This document shows positions 18,619 through 27,780 of a stretch of 64,000 nt of DNA, one piece after another. Position 1 is the stretch's first letter; each line of letters begins with the position of its first letter. The translations under genes were made by a program, and so were the position numbers. The stretch spans positions 5,309,001 to 5,373,000 of the forward strand of contig NZ_CP034448.1 in NCBI RefSeq assembly GCF_003952465.1. Reading direction: 5' to 3'. The notes below the pieces were generated by a model. That model was not told where the DNA came from and searched no databases. It saw only the letters and a program-made list of their open reading frames with translations. This stretch comes from Mesorhizobium sp. M1B.F.Ca.ET.045.04.1.1. GTDB taxonomy: Bacteria > Pseudomonadota > Alphaproteobacteria > Rhizobiales > Rhizobiaceae.

Positions 18619-19131
18619 TTACTTGACGTCGGCCGCGACCTTCAGCGACACGATCTTGTCGGGATCCTGCACCGGTTCGCCGCGCTTGATCTTGTCGACA
18701 TTCTCCATGCCTTCGATGACCTGGCCCCAGACCGTGTATTGGCGGTTGAGGAAGGCGGCGTCGTCGAAGCAGATGAAGAATTGCGAATTCGCCGAGTTCG
18801 GGTTCTGCGCACGGGCCATCGAGCAGGTGCCGCGGCCATGGTTGGCGTTGGAGAACTCGGCCTTGAGATCCGGCTTGTCGGAGCCGCCCATGCCCGCGCG
18901 GGAAGGCGCATAGGTGGGCTTGCTCGAATTGCCGAACTTGACGTCGCCGGTCTGCGCCATGAAGCCGTCGATGACGCGGTGGAAGACCACGCCGTCATAG
19001 GCGCCTTCCCGCGCCAGTTCCTTGATGCGGGCGACGTGACCGGGCGCCAGGTCGGGATACATTTCGATGACGACCTGGCCCTTGGTCGTTTCCATGATCA
19101 GCGCGTTCTCGCGGTCCTTGATCTCAGCCAT
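18619..19131 (-). CDS. ppiB: Cytoplasmic peptidyl-prolyl cis-trans isomerase, cyclophilin type
   Basis: Cyclophilin of 170 residues without signal peptide. Catalytic-site blocks are visible: VVFHRVIDGFMAQTGD near 50-65 with the catalytic Arg, and NSQFFICF near 113-120. It catalyses proline isomerisation during folding in the cytoplasm. The adjacent gene encodes a second cyclophilin with a signal peptide, 30 bases upstream, so the pair serves the cytoplasm and the periplasm. Sequence similarity between the two indicates a tandem duplication. Confidence 0.92.
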   Translation of the reverse strand: MAEIKDRENALIMETTKGQVVIEMYPDLAPGHVARIKELAREGAYDGVVFHRVIDGFMAQTGDVKFGNSSKPTYAPSRAGMGGSDKPDLKAEFSNANHGRGTCSMARAQNPNSANSQFFICFDDAAFLNRQYTVWGQVIEGMENVDKIKRGEPVQDPDKIVSLKVAADVK

Positions 19132-19161
19132 GTCAGAAAATCCTTTTGAAAATTGAGGAAG

Positions 19162-19752
19162 TTATTTGCTGTCGGCGGCGATGCGAACCTTGATCATGCG
19201 ATCGGGGTCCGTGACCGTGCCGTTGTCCGCCTCATCGCCCTTCTTGATCTTGTCGACCAGTTCCATGCCGCTTTCGACCTTGCCGACGATCGTGTACTGG
19301 CCGTCCAGGTTCGGTGCCGGCGCGAACATGATGAAGAACTGCGAGTTGGCCGAATTCGGGTCCTGCGAGCGGGCCATGCCGATCACGCCGCGCGTGAACT
19401 GCTCGGTCTGCGAAAACTCGGCCGGCAGGTCGGGAAGCTCGGAGCCGCCGGTGCCGACGGCCTCTGGGTTGAAACCCTTCTTCATGTTGCCGAACTTGAC
19501 GTCGCCGGTCTGCGCCATGAAGCCGTCGATGACGCGGTGGAAGGCGACATTGTCATAGGCGCCCTCGCGCACCAGTTTCTTGATCTGCGCGACATGCTTG
19601 GGCGCAAGGTCCGGGCGCAGCGCGATCGTCACGTCGCCGTCCTTCAGCGTGACGATCATGGTGTTTTCCTTGTCGGCGGCGAAGGCCGGAAAGGATGCCG
19701 CCAAAACGCCGGCAAGCACGACAAGGAACGAAGCAAGCTTTTTCAGCTGCAT
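19162..19752 (-). CDS. Periplasmic peptidyl-prolyl cis-trans isomerase, cyclophilin type
   Basis: Cyclophilin of 196 residues with an N-terminal signal peptide (basic MQLKK, hydrophobic core, cleavage after SFPAFA near residue 25). The catalytic block VAFHRVIDGFMAQTGD and NSQFFIMF are intact. It probably assists folding in the periplasm. It lies between coaD and the cytoplasmic cyclophilin gene in one direction with short gaps, consistent with one operon. Confidence 0.9.
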   Translation of the reverse strand: MQLKKLASFLVVLAGVLAASFPAFAADKENTMIVTLKDGDVTIALRPDLAPKHVAQIKKLVREGAYDNVAFHRVIDGFMAQTGDVKFGNMKKGFNPEAVGTGGSELPDLPAEFSQTEQFTRGVIGMARSQDPNSANSQFFIMFAPAPNLDGQYTIVGKVESGMELVDKIKKGDEADNGTVTDPDRMIKVRIAADSK

Positions 19753-19769
19753 GGGGATCTCCGGGAGGG

Positions 19770-20270
19770 TTACTTCGCGAATTTGGCGGTGAGCGCGCCA
19801 GCAACGGCCGCCGGCACGAATGGCCGGATGTCGCCGCCCATCGACGCAATCTGGCGCACAAGTGTGGCGGTAATGGTGCGCACCGAGGGACTGGCCGGCA
19901 GGAAAACCGTCTGCAGCTCCGGCGCCATGGTCTCGTTCATACCGGCCATTTGCATCTCGTAGTCGAGGTCGGTGCCATCGCGCAGGCCGCGGATGATGAT
20001 CGCGGCACCGTGCTTCCTGGCGGCGTCGATGACCAGGCCATCAAAGGCAACGACCTTGATGCGATCGCTGTCGCGGCCGAACTCCGCCTTGGTCGCGGCC
20101 TCGATCAGCTTCACGCGTTCCTCGAAGGAAAACAGCGGCGTCTTGCCGGGATGGATGCCGATTGCCGCGTAGACTGTGTCGGCCACCGCCAGCGACGCCT
20201 TCAAGACATCGAGATGGCCGTTGGTCAGCGGGTCGAAGGAGCCGGCGTAAAGGGCGGTGCGTTCGGTCAT
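19770..20270 (-). CDS. coaD: Phosphopantetheine adenylyltransferase
   Basis: Enzyme of 166 residues that makes dephospho-CoA from ATP and 4'-phosphopantetheine in coenzyme A synthesis. The nucleotidyltransferase motif GSFDPLTNGHLD (10-21) includes the TxGH-type His, and IIRGLRDGTDLDYE near 92-105 binds substrate. The C-terminal motif reads TITATLVR instead of the usual ISSTLVR, which is common in the order. It heads a run of genes that continues with two cyclophilins. Confidence 0.95.
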   Translation of the reverse strand: MTERTALYAGSFDPLTNGHLDVLKASLAVADTVYAAIGIHPGKTPLFSFEERVKLIEAATKAEFGRDSDRIKVVAFDGLVIDAARKHGAAIIIRGLRDGTDLDYEMQMAGMNETMAPELQTVFLPASPSVRTITATLVRQIASMGGDIRPFVPAAVAGALTAKFAK

Positions 20271-20462
20271 GGCAGGCTTCTAGCGAGCCTCTCGAACAAA
20301 GGCAAATCCCATTGATGTGCCCGCTCGTGAACCTTTTCACGGACGTGAACGACGGATGAATGCGACGATCACGAACACTTCACGCAGCGTTCACTAGGTT
20401 GCCGCTTCAGGAGATGAAACCAAAACCCCATCTTATCGTTGTGAGTGCAGGAGAACACGCAA

Positions 20463-20615
20463 ATGCTCATCTACATGCTTGCCACTGCAATGACCATCGT
20501 GATGCTCATCGCAACCGCATTCGGCCTGCATCAGGAGGCAGCGCGAGTGCGCGTCAAGGCCAACACCAAGCGGCTCGACGGCTTCGTTGCCCGCAATGCT
20601 TACCGTCGCCACTGA
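20463..20615 (+). CDS. Small membrane protein of 50 residues
   Basis: Short gene starting at ATG 20463 with AGGAG nine bases upstream. The product has one membrane segment (residues 2-21, LIYMLATAMTIVMLIATAFG) and a basic tail containing VRVKANTKRLDG. The predicted topology is a single anchor with the positive tail in the cytoplasm. It stands alone between divergent coaD and convergent gyrA. I do not recognise a family; the good ribosome site, codon use and clear topology argue that it is real. Confidence 0.6.
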   Translation: MLIYMLATAMTIVMLIATAFGLHQEAARVRVKANTKRLDGFVARNAYRRH

Positions 20616-20632
20616 TTTCCAGCCATGATCGC

Positions 20633-20651
20633 ACCGGCCCCAAGGGCCGGT
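20633..20651. terminator. Hairpin between small membrane gene and gyrA
   Basis: ACCGGCCC-CAA-GGGCCGGT, an eight-pair GC-rich stem located where the two convergent genes end. There is no T tract on either side, so it may only aid Rho-dependent stops or act as a 3' end protector. Confidence 0.45.
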
Positions 20652-20665
20652 GGCGTAGCCAAAGC

Positions 20666-23461
20666 CTATTGGGGATTGCTCTCGCCCGCATCCTCTGTGG
20701 TGCCAGCCTCACTCGAAGGCGCCTCTTCGGCTTCCTCGTCCGACTGCGGCTCCGAAATCCGCTCCACCGAAACCACCTTCTCGCCTTCGGCCGTGTTGAA
20801 GATGGTCACGCCCTTGGTGGCGCGGCTGGCGAAGCGTATGCCATTGACCGGCACGCGGATGACCGTGCCGCCGTCCGAAACCAGCATGATCTGATCGTCG
20901 TTGCCGACCGGGAAAGTCGCGACAAGGCGCCCGATCTCGGCCACTTTCGACACATCCGTGGCGCGGATGCCCTTGCCGCCGCGGCCCGTCAGGCGGAAAT
21001 CGTAGGACGATGAACGCTTGCCGTAGCCGAATTCGGTCACCGTCAGCACGTATTGCTCATGCGCCTTGAGCTCTTCGTAACGGCTGTCGGAAAGCTCGGT
21101 TTCCTCGCCGATCTCCTCATTGGTCAGCGCGATCTCTTCCTCCTCGGCTGCACCACCCACGGCAAGCCGGCGTTCGGCGGCAGCGCGCTTGAGATAGGCG
21201 GCGCGCTCGGCGGGCGAAGCGTCGACATGCTCGATGATGGACATCGAGATCACGCGGTCGGTCTCGGCCATGGCGATACCGCGCACGCCGACGGAGTTGC
21301 GGCTCTGGAAGACGCGCACGTCGCCGACCGAGAAGCGGATGCACTGGCCGGAATTCGCGGTCAGCAGCACGTCGTCATTGTCGGTGCAGGTCTCGACGCC
21401 GAGGATCTCGTCGCCCTCTTCCTCCAGCTTCATCGCGATCTTGCCGTTGCGGTTGACCTGGACGAAGTCGGACAGCTTGTTGCGGCGCACCGTGCCGCGC
21501 GTGGTGGCGAACATCACGTCGAGTTCGCCCCAGCTCGTCTCGTCTTCGGGCAGCGGCATGATGGTGGTTATGCGTTCGCCCTGCTCGAGCGGCAGCATGT
21601 TGATCAGCGCCTTGCCGCGCGACTGCGGATTGCCGACCGGCAGCCGCCACACTTTTTCCTTGTAGACGATACCGCGCGAGGAGAAGAACAGCACCGGCGT
21701 GTGCGTGTTGGCGACGAACAGCCGGGTGACGAAATCCTCTTCCTTGGTCGACATGCCGGAGCGGCCCTTGCCGCCGCGGCGCTGCGCCCGGTAGAGCGAG
21801 AGGGGCACGCGCTTGATGTAGCCGGAATGGCTGACGGTGACGACCATGTCCTCGCGCTGGATCAGGTCCTCGTCTTCCATGTCCGCCCCGCCCTCGGCAA
21901 GCTCGGTGCGGCGTGGCGTGCCGAACTCGTCGCGGACGGCGATCAGCTCGTCCTTGACGATCTGCTGGATGCGCGCGCGGGAAGATAAAATATCAAGGTA
22001 ATCAACGATTTCGGCGCCGATCTTGTTCAGCTCGTCGGCGATCTCGTCGCGGCCGAGCGCGGTCAGGCGCTGCAGGCGCAGATCGAGGATGGCGCGGGCC
22101 TGTTCCTCGGAGAGATTGTAGGTTCCGTCCTCGTTGATGCGGTGGCGCGGATCGTCGATCAGCTGGATCAGCGGAGCGACGTCGTGGGACGGCCAGCGCC
22201 GCTCCATCAACTGCTCGCGCGCCGTCTGCGGATCGGGCGCGGTGCGGATCAGCTTGATCACCTCGTCGATGTTGGCGACGGCAATGGCCAGACCGACGAG
22301 CACATGGGCGCGCTCGCGCGCCTTGCGCAGCAGATACTTCGTGCGCCGGCTGATCACCTCCTCGCGGAAGCCGACGAAGGCCTTCAGCATGTCGATCAGC
22401 GTCAGCACTTCCGGCTTGCCGCCGTTGAGCGCCACCATGTTGGCGCCGAACGAGGTCTGCAGCGGCGTGAAGCGGTAAAGCTGGTTGAGGATGACGTCGG
22501 CGACCGCCTCGCGCTTCAGCTCGATGACAACGCGGTAGCCCTGGCGATCGCTCTCGTCGCGAATGTCGGAGATGCCCTCGATGCGCTTCTCGCGCACCAG
22601 CTCGGCCATCTTCTCGATCATCGCCGCCTTGTTCACCTGATAGGGAATCTCGGTGACGATGATCGATTCACGGTCGTTGCCGCGCGCCTCGATATTGACG
22701 CGGCCGCGCATGACGATCGAGCCGCGGCCCGTCGAATAGGCGTTGTAGATGCCGGAACGGCCAAGCACGATGCCGCCGGTCGGGAAATCCGGACCGGGCA
22801 CGATCTCCATCAGCGACGGCAGGTCGATGGCCGGGTTGTCGATGATGGCGATGGCGCCGTTGCAGACTTCGGCCAGATTGTGCGGCGGAATGTTGGTGGC
22901 CATGCCGACGGCGATGCCGCCCGAGCCGTTGACGAGAAGGTTTGGGAAGCGGGCCGGCAGCACGCGCGGCTCGCTGCCCGACGCGTCGTAAGTGTCCTGG
23001 AAATCGACGGTTTCCTTGTCGATGTCTTCCAGCAGCTCGTGCGCGACCTTGGTCAGACGCGACTCGGTGTAGCGCATCGCCGCCGGCGGATCGCCGTCGA
23101 TCGAGCCGAAATTACCCTGACCGTCGATCAGCGGCACGCGCAGCGACCAGTCCTGCGCCATGCGCACCAGCGCGTCGTAGATCGAGGCGTCGCCATGCGG
23201 ATGGTATTTACCCATCACGTCGGCGACCGGGCGCGCCGATTTCACATATTTGCGGTTCCAATGGTAGCCGCTCTCATGCGAGGCGTAGAGGATGCGGCGA
23301 TGCACGGGCTTCAGGCCGTCGCGCACGTCAGGCAGCGCGCGGCTGACGATCACGCTCATGGCGTAATCGAGGTAGGAGCGCTGCATCTCCTCGATGATCG
23401 AAATCGGCTCGATGCCGGTGGGGCCGCCCTCCGGCCCGCGCGGTGTCTTCTGGTCGGTCAA
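20666..23461 (-). CDS. gyrA: DNA gyrase subunit A
   Basis: Topoisomerase II subunit of 931 residues that breaks and rejoins DNA. The active Tyr lies in AAMRYTESRLTK, the GyrA box QRRGGKG needed for wrapping is present near residue 565, and six beta-pinwheel blades follow. The quinolone-determining region reads HPHGDASIYD, so the position equal to E. coli Ser83 is Ala, while Asp87 is kept. Translation begins at TTG 23461. A charged insert rich in Glu (EEEEIALTNEEIGEETELSD) near residue 780 and an acidic C-terminal tail make it longer than the E. coli protein. Confidence 0.97.
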   Translation of the reverse strand: MTDQKTPRGPEGGPTGIEPISIIEEMQRSYLDYAMSVIVSRALPDVRDGLKPVHRRILYASHESGYHWNRKYVKSARPVADVMGKYHPHGDASIYDALVRMAQDWSLRVPLIDGQGNFGSIDGDPPAAMRYTESRLTKVAHELLEDIDKETVDFQDTYDASGSEPRVLPARFPNLLVNGSGGIAVGMATNIPPHNLAEVCNGAIAIIDNPAIDLPSLMEIVPGPDFPTGGIVLGRSGIYNAYSTGRGSIVMRGRVNIEARGNDRESIIVTEIPYQVNKAAMIEKMAELVREKRIEGISDIRDESDRQGYRVVIELKREAVADVILNQLYRFTPLQTSFGANMVALNGGKPEVLTLIDMLKAFVGFREEVISRRTKYLLRKARERAHVLVGLAIAVANIDEVIKLIRTAPDPQTAREQLMERRWPSHDVAPLIQLIDDPRHRINEDGTYNLSEEQARAILDLRLQRLTALGRDEIADELNKIGAEIVDYLDILSSRARIQQIVKDELIAVRDEFGTPRRTELAEGGADMEDEDLIQREDMVVTVSHSGYIKRVPLSLYRAQRRGGKGRSGMSTKEEDFVTRLFVANTHTPVLFFSSRGIVYKEKVWRLPVGNPQSRGKALINMLPLEQGERITTIMPLPEDETSWGELDVMFATTRGTVRRNKLSDFVQVNRNGKIAMKLEEEGDEILGVETCTDNDDVLLTANSGQCIRFSVGDVRVFQSRNSVGVRGIAMAETDRVISMSIIEHVDASPAERAAYLKRAAAERRLAVGGAAEEEEIALTNEEIGEETELSDSRYEELKAHEQYVLTVTEFGYGKRSSSYDFRLTGRGGKGIRATDVSKVAEIGRLVATFPVGNDDQIMLVSDGGTVIRVPVNGIRFASRATKGVTIFNTAEGEKVVSVERISEPQSDEEAEEAPSSEAGTTEDAGESNPQ

Positions 23462-23653
23462 ATCAGGTCACAATCCTGTCGGGAATCACTCACCGCTTAT
23501 ATAGGAAGCCGGGCCGAAACTCCAATGGCGGCCGCACTTTTCCAGAGACAATTTCGGTGGCAATTTCAAATGGATACCGCTGATTGCGACGATTTGGCCA
23601 GAAGCCCTCCAGGGGCCGACGCCGTCAGCTTGCGCCGTTGGGCGACCTTTACC

Positions 23654-24514
23654 TCACAGGCTCCGCCCAGCCGCCGAACCGGATGATTTCGCGCTCGACC
23701 GGCAGGCGCGATATGTTCCCGGCGTCTCTCCCATCTCGCGCTTGAACCGGCGGTTGAAGGTCGACAGATCGTTGAAACCGGCATCGAAAGCAATCGCCGA
23801 GATCGCCTCCTCCGACGCGCGCAGCCGCACCGCGGCCCGGTGCAGCCTGGTCCTCAACAGGAACTGATAGGGCGTCATGCCGGCGACATGCCGGAATGTG
23901 CGCAGGAAATGATACGGGCTGGTCGCCGCGCTGTCGGCGATCTCGGTCAGCGACAGCGGCTGTTCGGCGTTGAGCTCGATCAGGCGCACCGCCTCGGCGA
24001 CGCGTTTCTGGTCGCGGCGGCTGGGTGTCGGTGCGATGCCGGGAGAGCCGGTTGTAGCCGCGACCGCCGCGCCGGCAATGCGTAGTCCGAGCTCCTCGAA
24101 CGCCTCGCCGTCGCCGGTTTCCCGGGCGGCCTCCGCCTGCGCCAGCAACGACGCCAGCGCCGGCAAGGGCGGCAGGCGTGGGCCGGCGAAGCCGAGCCGC
24201 TTTGCGCCAGGCACATCGGCGACGATGCGCTCCAAATAGGCCGGGGTAAAATGAAAGGAGAGGCAGCGGTCGCCCGCGCCATGCTCATGCCCGCATTCGT
24301 AACAGGCGCCCGGATTGCCGAGCAGGATGGCGCCGGGCGCAAGCATCGCCGTACCTTGGTTCGTCCGATAGCGGAACGTGCCCCTGGTCACGGCGGCGAC
24401 GCAGAAACTGCGGTGCTCTTCCTCGAACAGTCTGTCGCCGGCAACGGCGGTGCAGATTACGTCGGACACCTGCCAGCCTCGACCCGACGCCAGGTTTTTC
24501 GCAGTCGTTGTCAT
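23654..24514 (-). CDS. AraC-family transcriptional regulator
   Basis: Regulator of about 286 residues from ATG 24514; a TTG at 24541 is an alternative start. The N-terminal part is a cupin-like sensor (GTAMLAPGAILLGNPG), and the C-terminal 100 residues contain two helix-turn-helix motifs, with SPYHFLRTFRHVAGMTPYQF and the second near FDAGFNDLSTFNRRFKREMG. It is divergent from a gene for an uncharacterised protein and a VOC-family protein, which are candidate targets. The effector is unknown. Confidence 0.85.
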   Translation of the reverse strand: MTTTAKNLASGRGWQVSDVICTAVAGDRLFEEEHRSFCVAAVTRGTFRYRTNQGTAMLAPGAILLGNPGACYECGHEHGAGDRCLSFHFTPAYLERIVADVPGAKRLGFAGPRLPPLPALASLLAQAEAARETGDGEAFEELGLRIAGAAVAATTGSPGIAPTPSRRDQKRVAEAVRLIELNAEQPLSLTEIADSAATSPYHFLRTFRHVAGMTPYQFLLRTRLHRAAVRLRASEEAISAIAFDAGFNDLSTFNRRFKREMGETPGTYRACRSSAKSSGSAAGRSL

Positions 24515-24600
24515 CGAGTGAAAGATAGCAATTTTTCCCAAGCGCAGAACCCCGCCCTGCGCCTATTGCTCGCCCTCTCCTGACAAAAGAGGCAGCAGCC

Positions 24601-25131
24601 ATGACCGATACTTTTGCCGAAGCCCTGCACCGCGATGCGCCCAATCCGGACCTCGCCGAAAAGCTGAACCTCTATGGGCGCTTCATCGGCGCCTGGACAT
24701 TCGACGCCACGCGCATTCTCGAGGACGGCACCAAGCTGACGGGGCGCGGCGAGGTGCATTTCGGCTGGGTCCTGGAAGGCAAGGCAGTCCAGGACGTCTG
24801 GATCCTGCCCGCGCGCGATGCCGGCCCCTCGCCCTCGCTCGGACCATGGACCTTCTACGGCACGACGCTGCGTGTCTACGATCCCGGCGCGGACGCCTGG
24901 CACATCTTCTGGAGCGATCCACGCAACCAGTACTACAGCCGGCAGCTCGGCCGCGCCGAGGGTGACACGATCGTCCAGATCGGCGCCGATGGCACAGGCT
25001 CCTCGGTACGTTGGAGCTTCTCGCGCATCACCGAGAACTCGTTCCGCTGGCTGGGCGAACGCTCGCATGACGGCGGCGCGACCTGGCGCATCGAGGTTGA
25101 GTTTTTGGCCCGCCGCGCAACTCCAACCTGA
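24601..25131 (+). CDS. Uncharacterised cytoplasmic protein, DUF1579-like
   Basis: Protein of 176 residues, no signal peptide, rich in Trp and Tyr, with the beta-barrel pattern seen in DUF1579-type lipocalin-like proteins: LYGRFIGAWTFDATRILEDG at 24-43, GEVHFGWVLEGKAVQDVW, and repeated GTTLRVYDPG-type strands. Function is unknown. It is divergent from the AraC regulator and followed by a VOC gene after 32 bases, so the three may form a regulatory unit. Confidence 0.7.
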   Translation: MTDTFAEALHRDAPNPDLAEKLNLYGRFIGAWTFDATRILEDGTKLTGRGEVHFGWVLEGKAVQDVWILPARDAGPSPSLGPWTFYGTTLRVYDPGADAWHIFWSDPRNQYYSRQLGRAEGDTIVQIGADGTGSSVRWSFSRITENSFRWLGERSHDGGATWRIEVEFLARRATPT

Positions 25132-25163
25132 GCAATCAACCCATTGTAACCATGGAGAAAACA

Positions 25164-25541
25164 ATGCTCGACCATGTCTCGATCGGCGTCCGCGATACCG
25201 ACGCCTCGAAACGCTTCTACGACGCCGCGCTGCAACCGCTCGGCTATTCTTGCCTCAGCCAGTCCCCCGGTTCGCTCGGCTATGGCGCTGAAGCGGTTGA
25301 GCTCTGGGTCAATGAGGCCGCACGACCGGTCCCGGCCGACACCAGCTCCGGCCTGCACTTCTGCGTTGCCGCGCCGACACGCGCCAGCGTCGATGCGTTC
25401 CATGCGGCTGCGCTTCGCAAAGGCGGCAAGGACAATGGTCAGCCCGGCCTGCGTGCCGCCTACGGCGACAACTACTATGCTGCGTTCGTCATCGATCCCG
25501 ATGGGTATCGCCTCGAGGCCTATTGCGGCAAAGCCGAATAG
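25164..25541 (+). CDS. VOC-family (glyoxalase/bleomycin resistance-like) protein
   Basis: Protein of 125 residues with two beta-alpha-beta-beta-beta modules. ATG 25164 (MLDHVSIGVRDTDASKRFYD) is preferred over ATG 25152 because a GGAG sits six bases before the former and nothing before the latter. Metal ligands typical of the fold are visible as His3 in LDHVS and His in SGLHFCVAAP near 65; the C-terminal Glu lies in DGYRLEAYC. The substrate is unknown; a role in detoxification is the general guess for this family. Confidence 0.8.
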   Translation: MLDHVSIGVRDTDASKRFYDAALQPLGYSCLSQSPGSLGYGAEAVELWVNEAARPVPADTSSGLHFCVAAPTRASVDAFHAAALRKGGKDNGQPGLRAAYGDNYYAAFVIDPDGYRLEAYCGKAE

Positions 25542-25633
25542 CCGGCTGATTTCCCCTCCGCCTGTTTCCAGCGCCCCGGCTTTGCTCTACCAATTGCAGG
25601 GCTTGGGCGTCGCCCGGCGGGAGGGGACCAGCG

Positions 25634-26263
25634 ATGCCGAGCTTCGACAGCCTGTTCAATGCCTTCGTCACCATCCTGGTGACCATCGACCCGCCCGGGC
25701 TGGCGCCGCTCTTCCTCGCCGTCACGCGCGGCATGAACCGCGAGGAGCGTCAGCAGGTCTCGGTGCGCGCTTCGGTGATAGGCTTCCTGGTGATGGCGCT
25801 GTTCGCCGTGGCAGGTGCTTCGATCCTGTCGGTGTTCGGCATCACGCTGCCGGCTTTCCGTGTCGCCGGCGGCTTCCTGCTGTTCTTCATCGCCTTCGAA
25901 ATGGTGTTCGAGCGCCGCCAGGACCGCAAGGAAAAGATCGGCGACGTCGCCATAACCAAGGACATGATTCACAACATCGCCGCCTTCCCGCTGGCAATCC
26001 CGCTGATCGCCGGCCCCGGCGCGATTTCGGCGACCGTGCTGCTATCGGGACATTTCGAGGGCTTTGGCGCTCAAGCCGCGCTGGTCGGCATCATCGCGAT
26101 CTGCCTGGTCCTCACCTATCTGGTGTTCGTGCTGGCCGAGCGCATCGATCGCATCCTCGGCCAGACCGGCCGCTCAATTCTGACCCGGCTGCTCGGCGTC
26201 ATCCTTGCGGCGCTTGCCGTCCAGTTCGTAGCTGACGGCGTCAGGGCGCTGATGGCCGCTTGA
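25634..26263 (+). CDS. MarC-family integral membrane protein
   Basis: Protein of 209 residues with six predicted membrane helices, family UPF0056/MarC. The start ATG 25634 has GGGAGGGGA upstream. Typical family blocks are FVTILVTIDPPGLAPLFLAV at 11-30 and the glycine-rich PLAIPLIAGPGAISATVLL near 118-136. Despite the name, E. coli MarC does not confer multiple drug resistance and its role is unknown; some archaeal relatives move amino acids. It is convergent with the OsmC gene. Confidence 0.85.
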   Translation: MPSFDSLFNAFVTILVTIDPPGLAPLFLAVTRGMNREERQQVSVRASVIGFLVMALFAVAGASILSVFGITLPAFRVAGGFLLFFIAFEMVFERRQDRKEKIGDVAITKDMIHNIAAFPLAIPLIAGPGAISATVLLSGHFEGFGAQAALVGIIAICLVLTYLVFVLAERIDRILGQTGRSILTRLLGVILAALAVQFVADGVRALMAA

Positions 26264-26279
26264 ACAGTACCCCACTGCC

Positions 26280-26705
26280 CTACTGCCCCGCTGTATCGAC
26301 TAATTCAAAATCATGCGTGAGCGTCGCCGTCTTAGCCATCATGGCGGACGCCGAGCAGTATTTCTCGATCGACAGGCCGATCGCGCGTTTGACCTTGTCG
26401 CGCGACAGCGCCCGGCCCTTGACGATGAAATGCATGTGGATGCGGGTGAACACCTTTGGATCGGTCTCGGCCCGATCGGCGTCGAGCTCGACCACACAAT
26501 CCTCGATGGCCTCGCGGCCCTTTTCGAGAATATGCACGACGTCATAGGCCGAGCAGCCGCCGGTGCCGATCAGCACCAGCTCCATTGGGCTAGGCCCCGG
26601 CGTCCGGCCTTCCGGTCCATGCGCGGTCCCCAGGACCACCTTGTGACCGCTGCCGGACTCGCCGACGAAGGTGCGCTCCTCAACCCATTTAACGCGTGCT
26701 TTCAC
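26280..26705 (-). CDS. OsmC-family peroxide/redox protein
   Basis: Protein of 141 residues starting at GTG 26705 behind AGGAAGGAAGAG. OsmC and Ohr proteins reduce organic hydroperoxides through two Cys residues. Here the first reactive Cys lies in GTGGCSAYDVV near residue 53, and the second in the YCSASAMM helix near 118, so the pair is conserved as in the YhfA-like branch. It follows a DUF2306-type membrane gene in the same direction with a 22-base gap. Confidence 0.85.
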   Translation of the reverse strand: MKARVKWVEERTFVGESGSGHKVVLGTAHGPEGRTPGPSPMELVLIGTGGCSAYDVVHILEKGREAIEDCVVELDADRAETDPKVFTRIHMHFIVKGRALSRDKVKRAIGLSIEKYCSASAMMAKTATLTHDFELVDTAGQ

Positions 26706-26727
26706 TGAACTCTTCCTTCCTAACGCA

Positions 26728-27126
26728 TCATTGGCCGAACACGACGGCGTGCATGATACGGCCGGGCAGCAGCGTGAAGATGCCGGCGCCGACCAGCCCA
26801 AAAACGTAGAGCTTGATCATGGCACTGCGATGCGCGGCCACCTTGTGAGTGTGCGCATACCATACAGCCAGCGGCGCTGTGACCACCACCAGGATCGACA
26901 GGATATGGATCGGGCCGAATGGCCCGATCAGGCGTATCTGCCGGATCCAGAAGCTCGAGATGGCGACGACCAGCATCAGCGCCGCCCAGACATAGCCCAG
27001 CATGCGGTGGCTCGGCGTGCCTTTCGGCAGAGCCAATTGCGCTCCGCCTATCGCCAGCGCGGCAAAGGCGGCAAACGCATGCCACGGGATGGGAGGCGGC
27101 GCCGAAAGCAGAGGTCCGAGCGACAT
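26728..27126 (-). CDS. DUF2306-type membrane protein
   Basis: Protein of 132 residues with four hydrophobic segments. The block KGTPSHRMLGYVWAALMLVV and the second HRSAMIKLYVFGLVGAGIFT each contain a His at a helix start, typical for the DUF2306 family, in which these might bind heme or metal. The role is unknown. It lies between ssb and the OsmC gene, all in the same direction. Confidence 0.72.
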   Translation of the reverse strand: MSLGPLLSAPPPIPWHAFAAFAALAIGGAQLALPKGTPSHRMLGYVWAALMLVVAISSFWIRQIRLIGPFGPIHILSILVVVTAPLAVWYAHTHKVAAHRSAMIKLYVFGLVGAGIFTLLPGRIMHAVVFGQ

Positions 27127-27157
27127 CGCCTCTCCTCAAATGCCGGTCACGCGGTTC

Positions 27158-27679
27158 TCAGAACGGAATCTCGTCATCCAGCTCGCGCGACGAGCCACCG
27201 CCGCCACCGCCCCTGGAACCGCCACCGCCGCCGCGGCTAAACCCTTCGTTCGGGCCGGACTGGCCGAAATCGGAGCCGCGGCTGTTGCCGCCGCCGGCAT
27301 AGTTGCCGACCTGGCCGCCGCCTTCGCCGCGTGCGTCGAGCATCTGCAGTTCGCCGCGGAATTTCTGCAGCACGACCTCGGTCGTATAGCGGTCGTTGCC
27401 GGTCTGGTCCTGCCACTTGCGCGTCTGCAACTGGCCCTCGACATAGACCTTCATGCCCTTCTTCAGATACTGCTCGGCCACCTTGGCGATCTGGTCGTTG
27501 AAGATGACGACATTGTGCCACTCGGTCTTTTCCTTGCGCTCGCCCGAGTTCTTGTCGCGCCAGCTTTCCGACGTGGCGATGCGGATGTTGACGACCGGAT
27601 CACCCGAATTCAGGCGGCGGATTTCAGGGTCCGCCCCGAGATTGCCGACCAGAATGACCTTGTTGACGCTACCCGCCAT
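27158..27679 (-). CDS. ssb: Single-stranded DNA-binding protein
   Basis: SSB of 173 residues. The OB-fold covers 1-112 (MAGSVNKVILVGNLGADPEI at the N-terminus and WHNVVIFNDQIAKVAEQYL near 52-70), followed by a Gly-rich flexible tail and the conserved acidic tip DDEIPF, which recruits repair and replication proteins. A perfect LexA box lies about 100 bases upstream of the start, so expression is probably induced by DNA damage. Confidence 0.95.
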   Translation of the reverse strand: MAGSVNKVILVGNLGADPEIRRLNSGDPVVNIRIATSESWRDKNSGERKEKTEWHNVVIFNDQIAKVAEQYLKKGMKVYVEGQLQTRKWQDQTGNDRYTTEVVLQKFRGELQMLDARGEGGGQVGNYAGGGNSRGSDFGQSGPNEGFSRGGGGGSRGGGGGGSSRELDDEIPF

Positions 27680-27780
27680 CGTACTTCTCCGCGCTCATCC
27701 GAAACAAATTTTAAGTCGCTCACCTTACAGCCTGTGGGTCGCCCATGCCCGCTAAGGCTGGCTTTTCCCACAAGGTTTTT

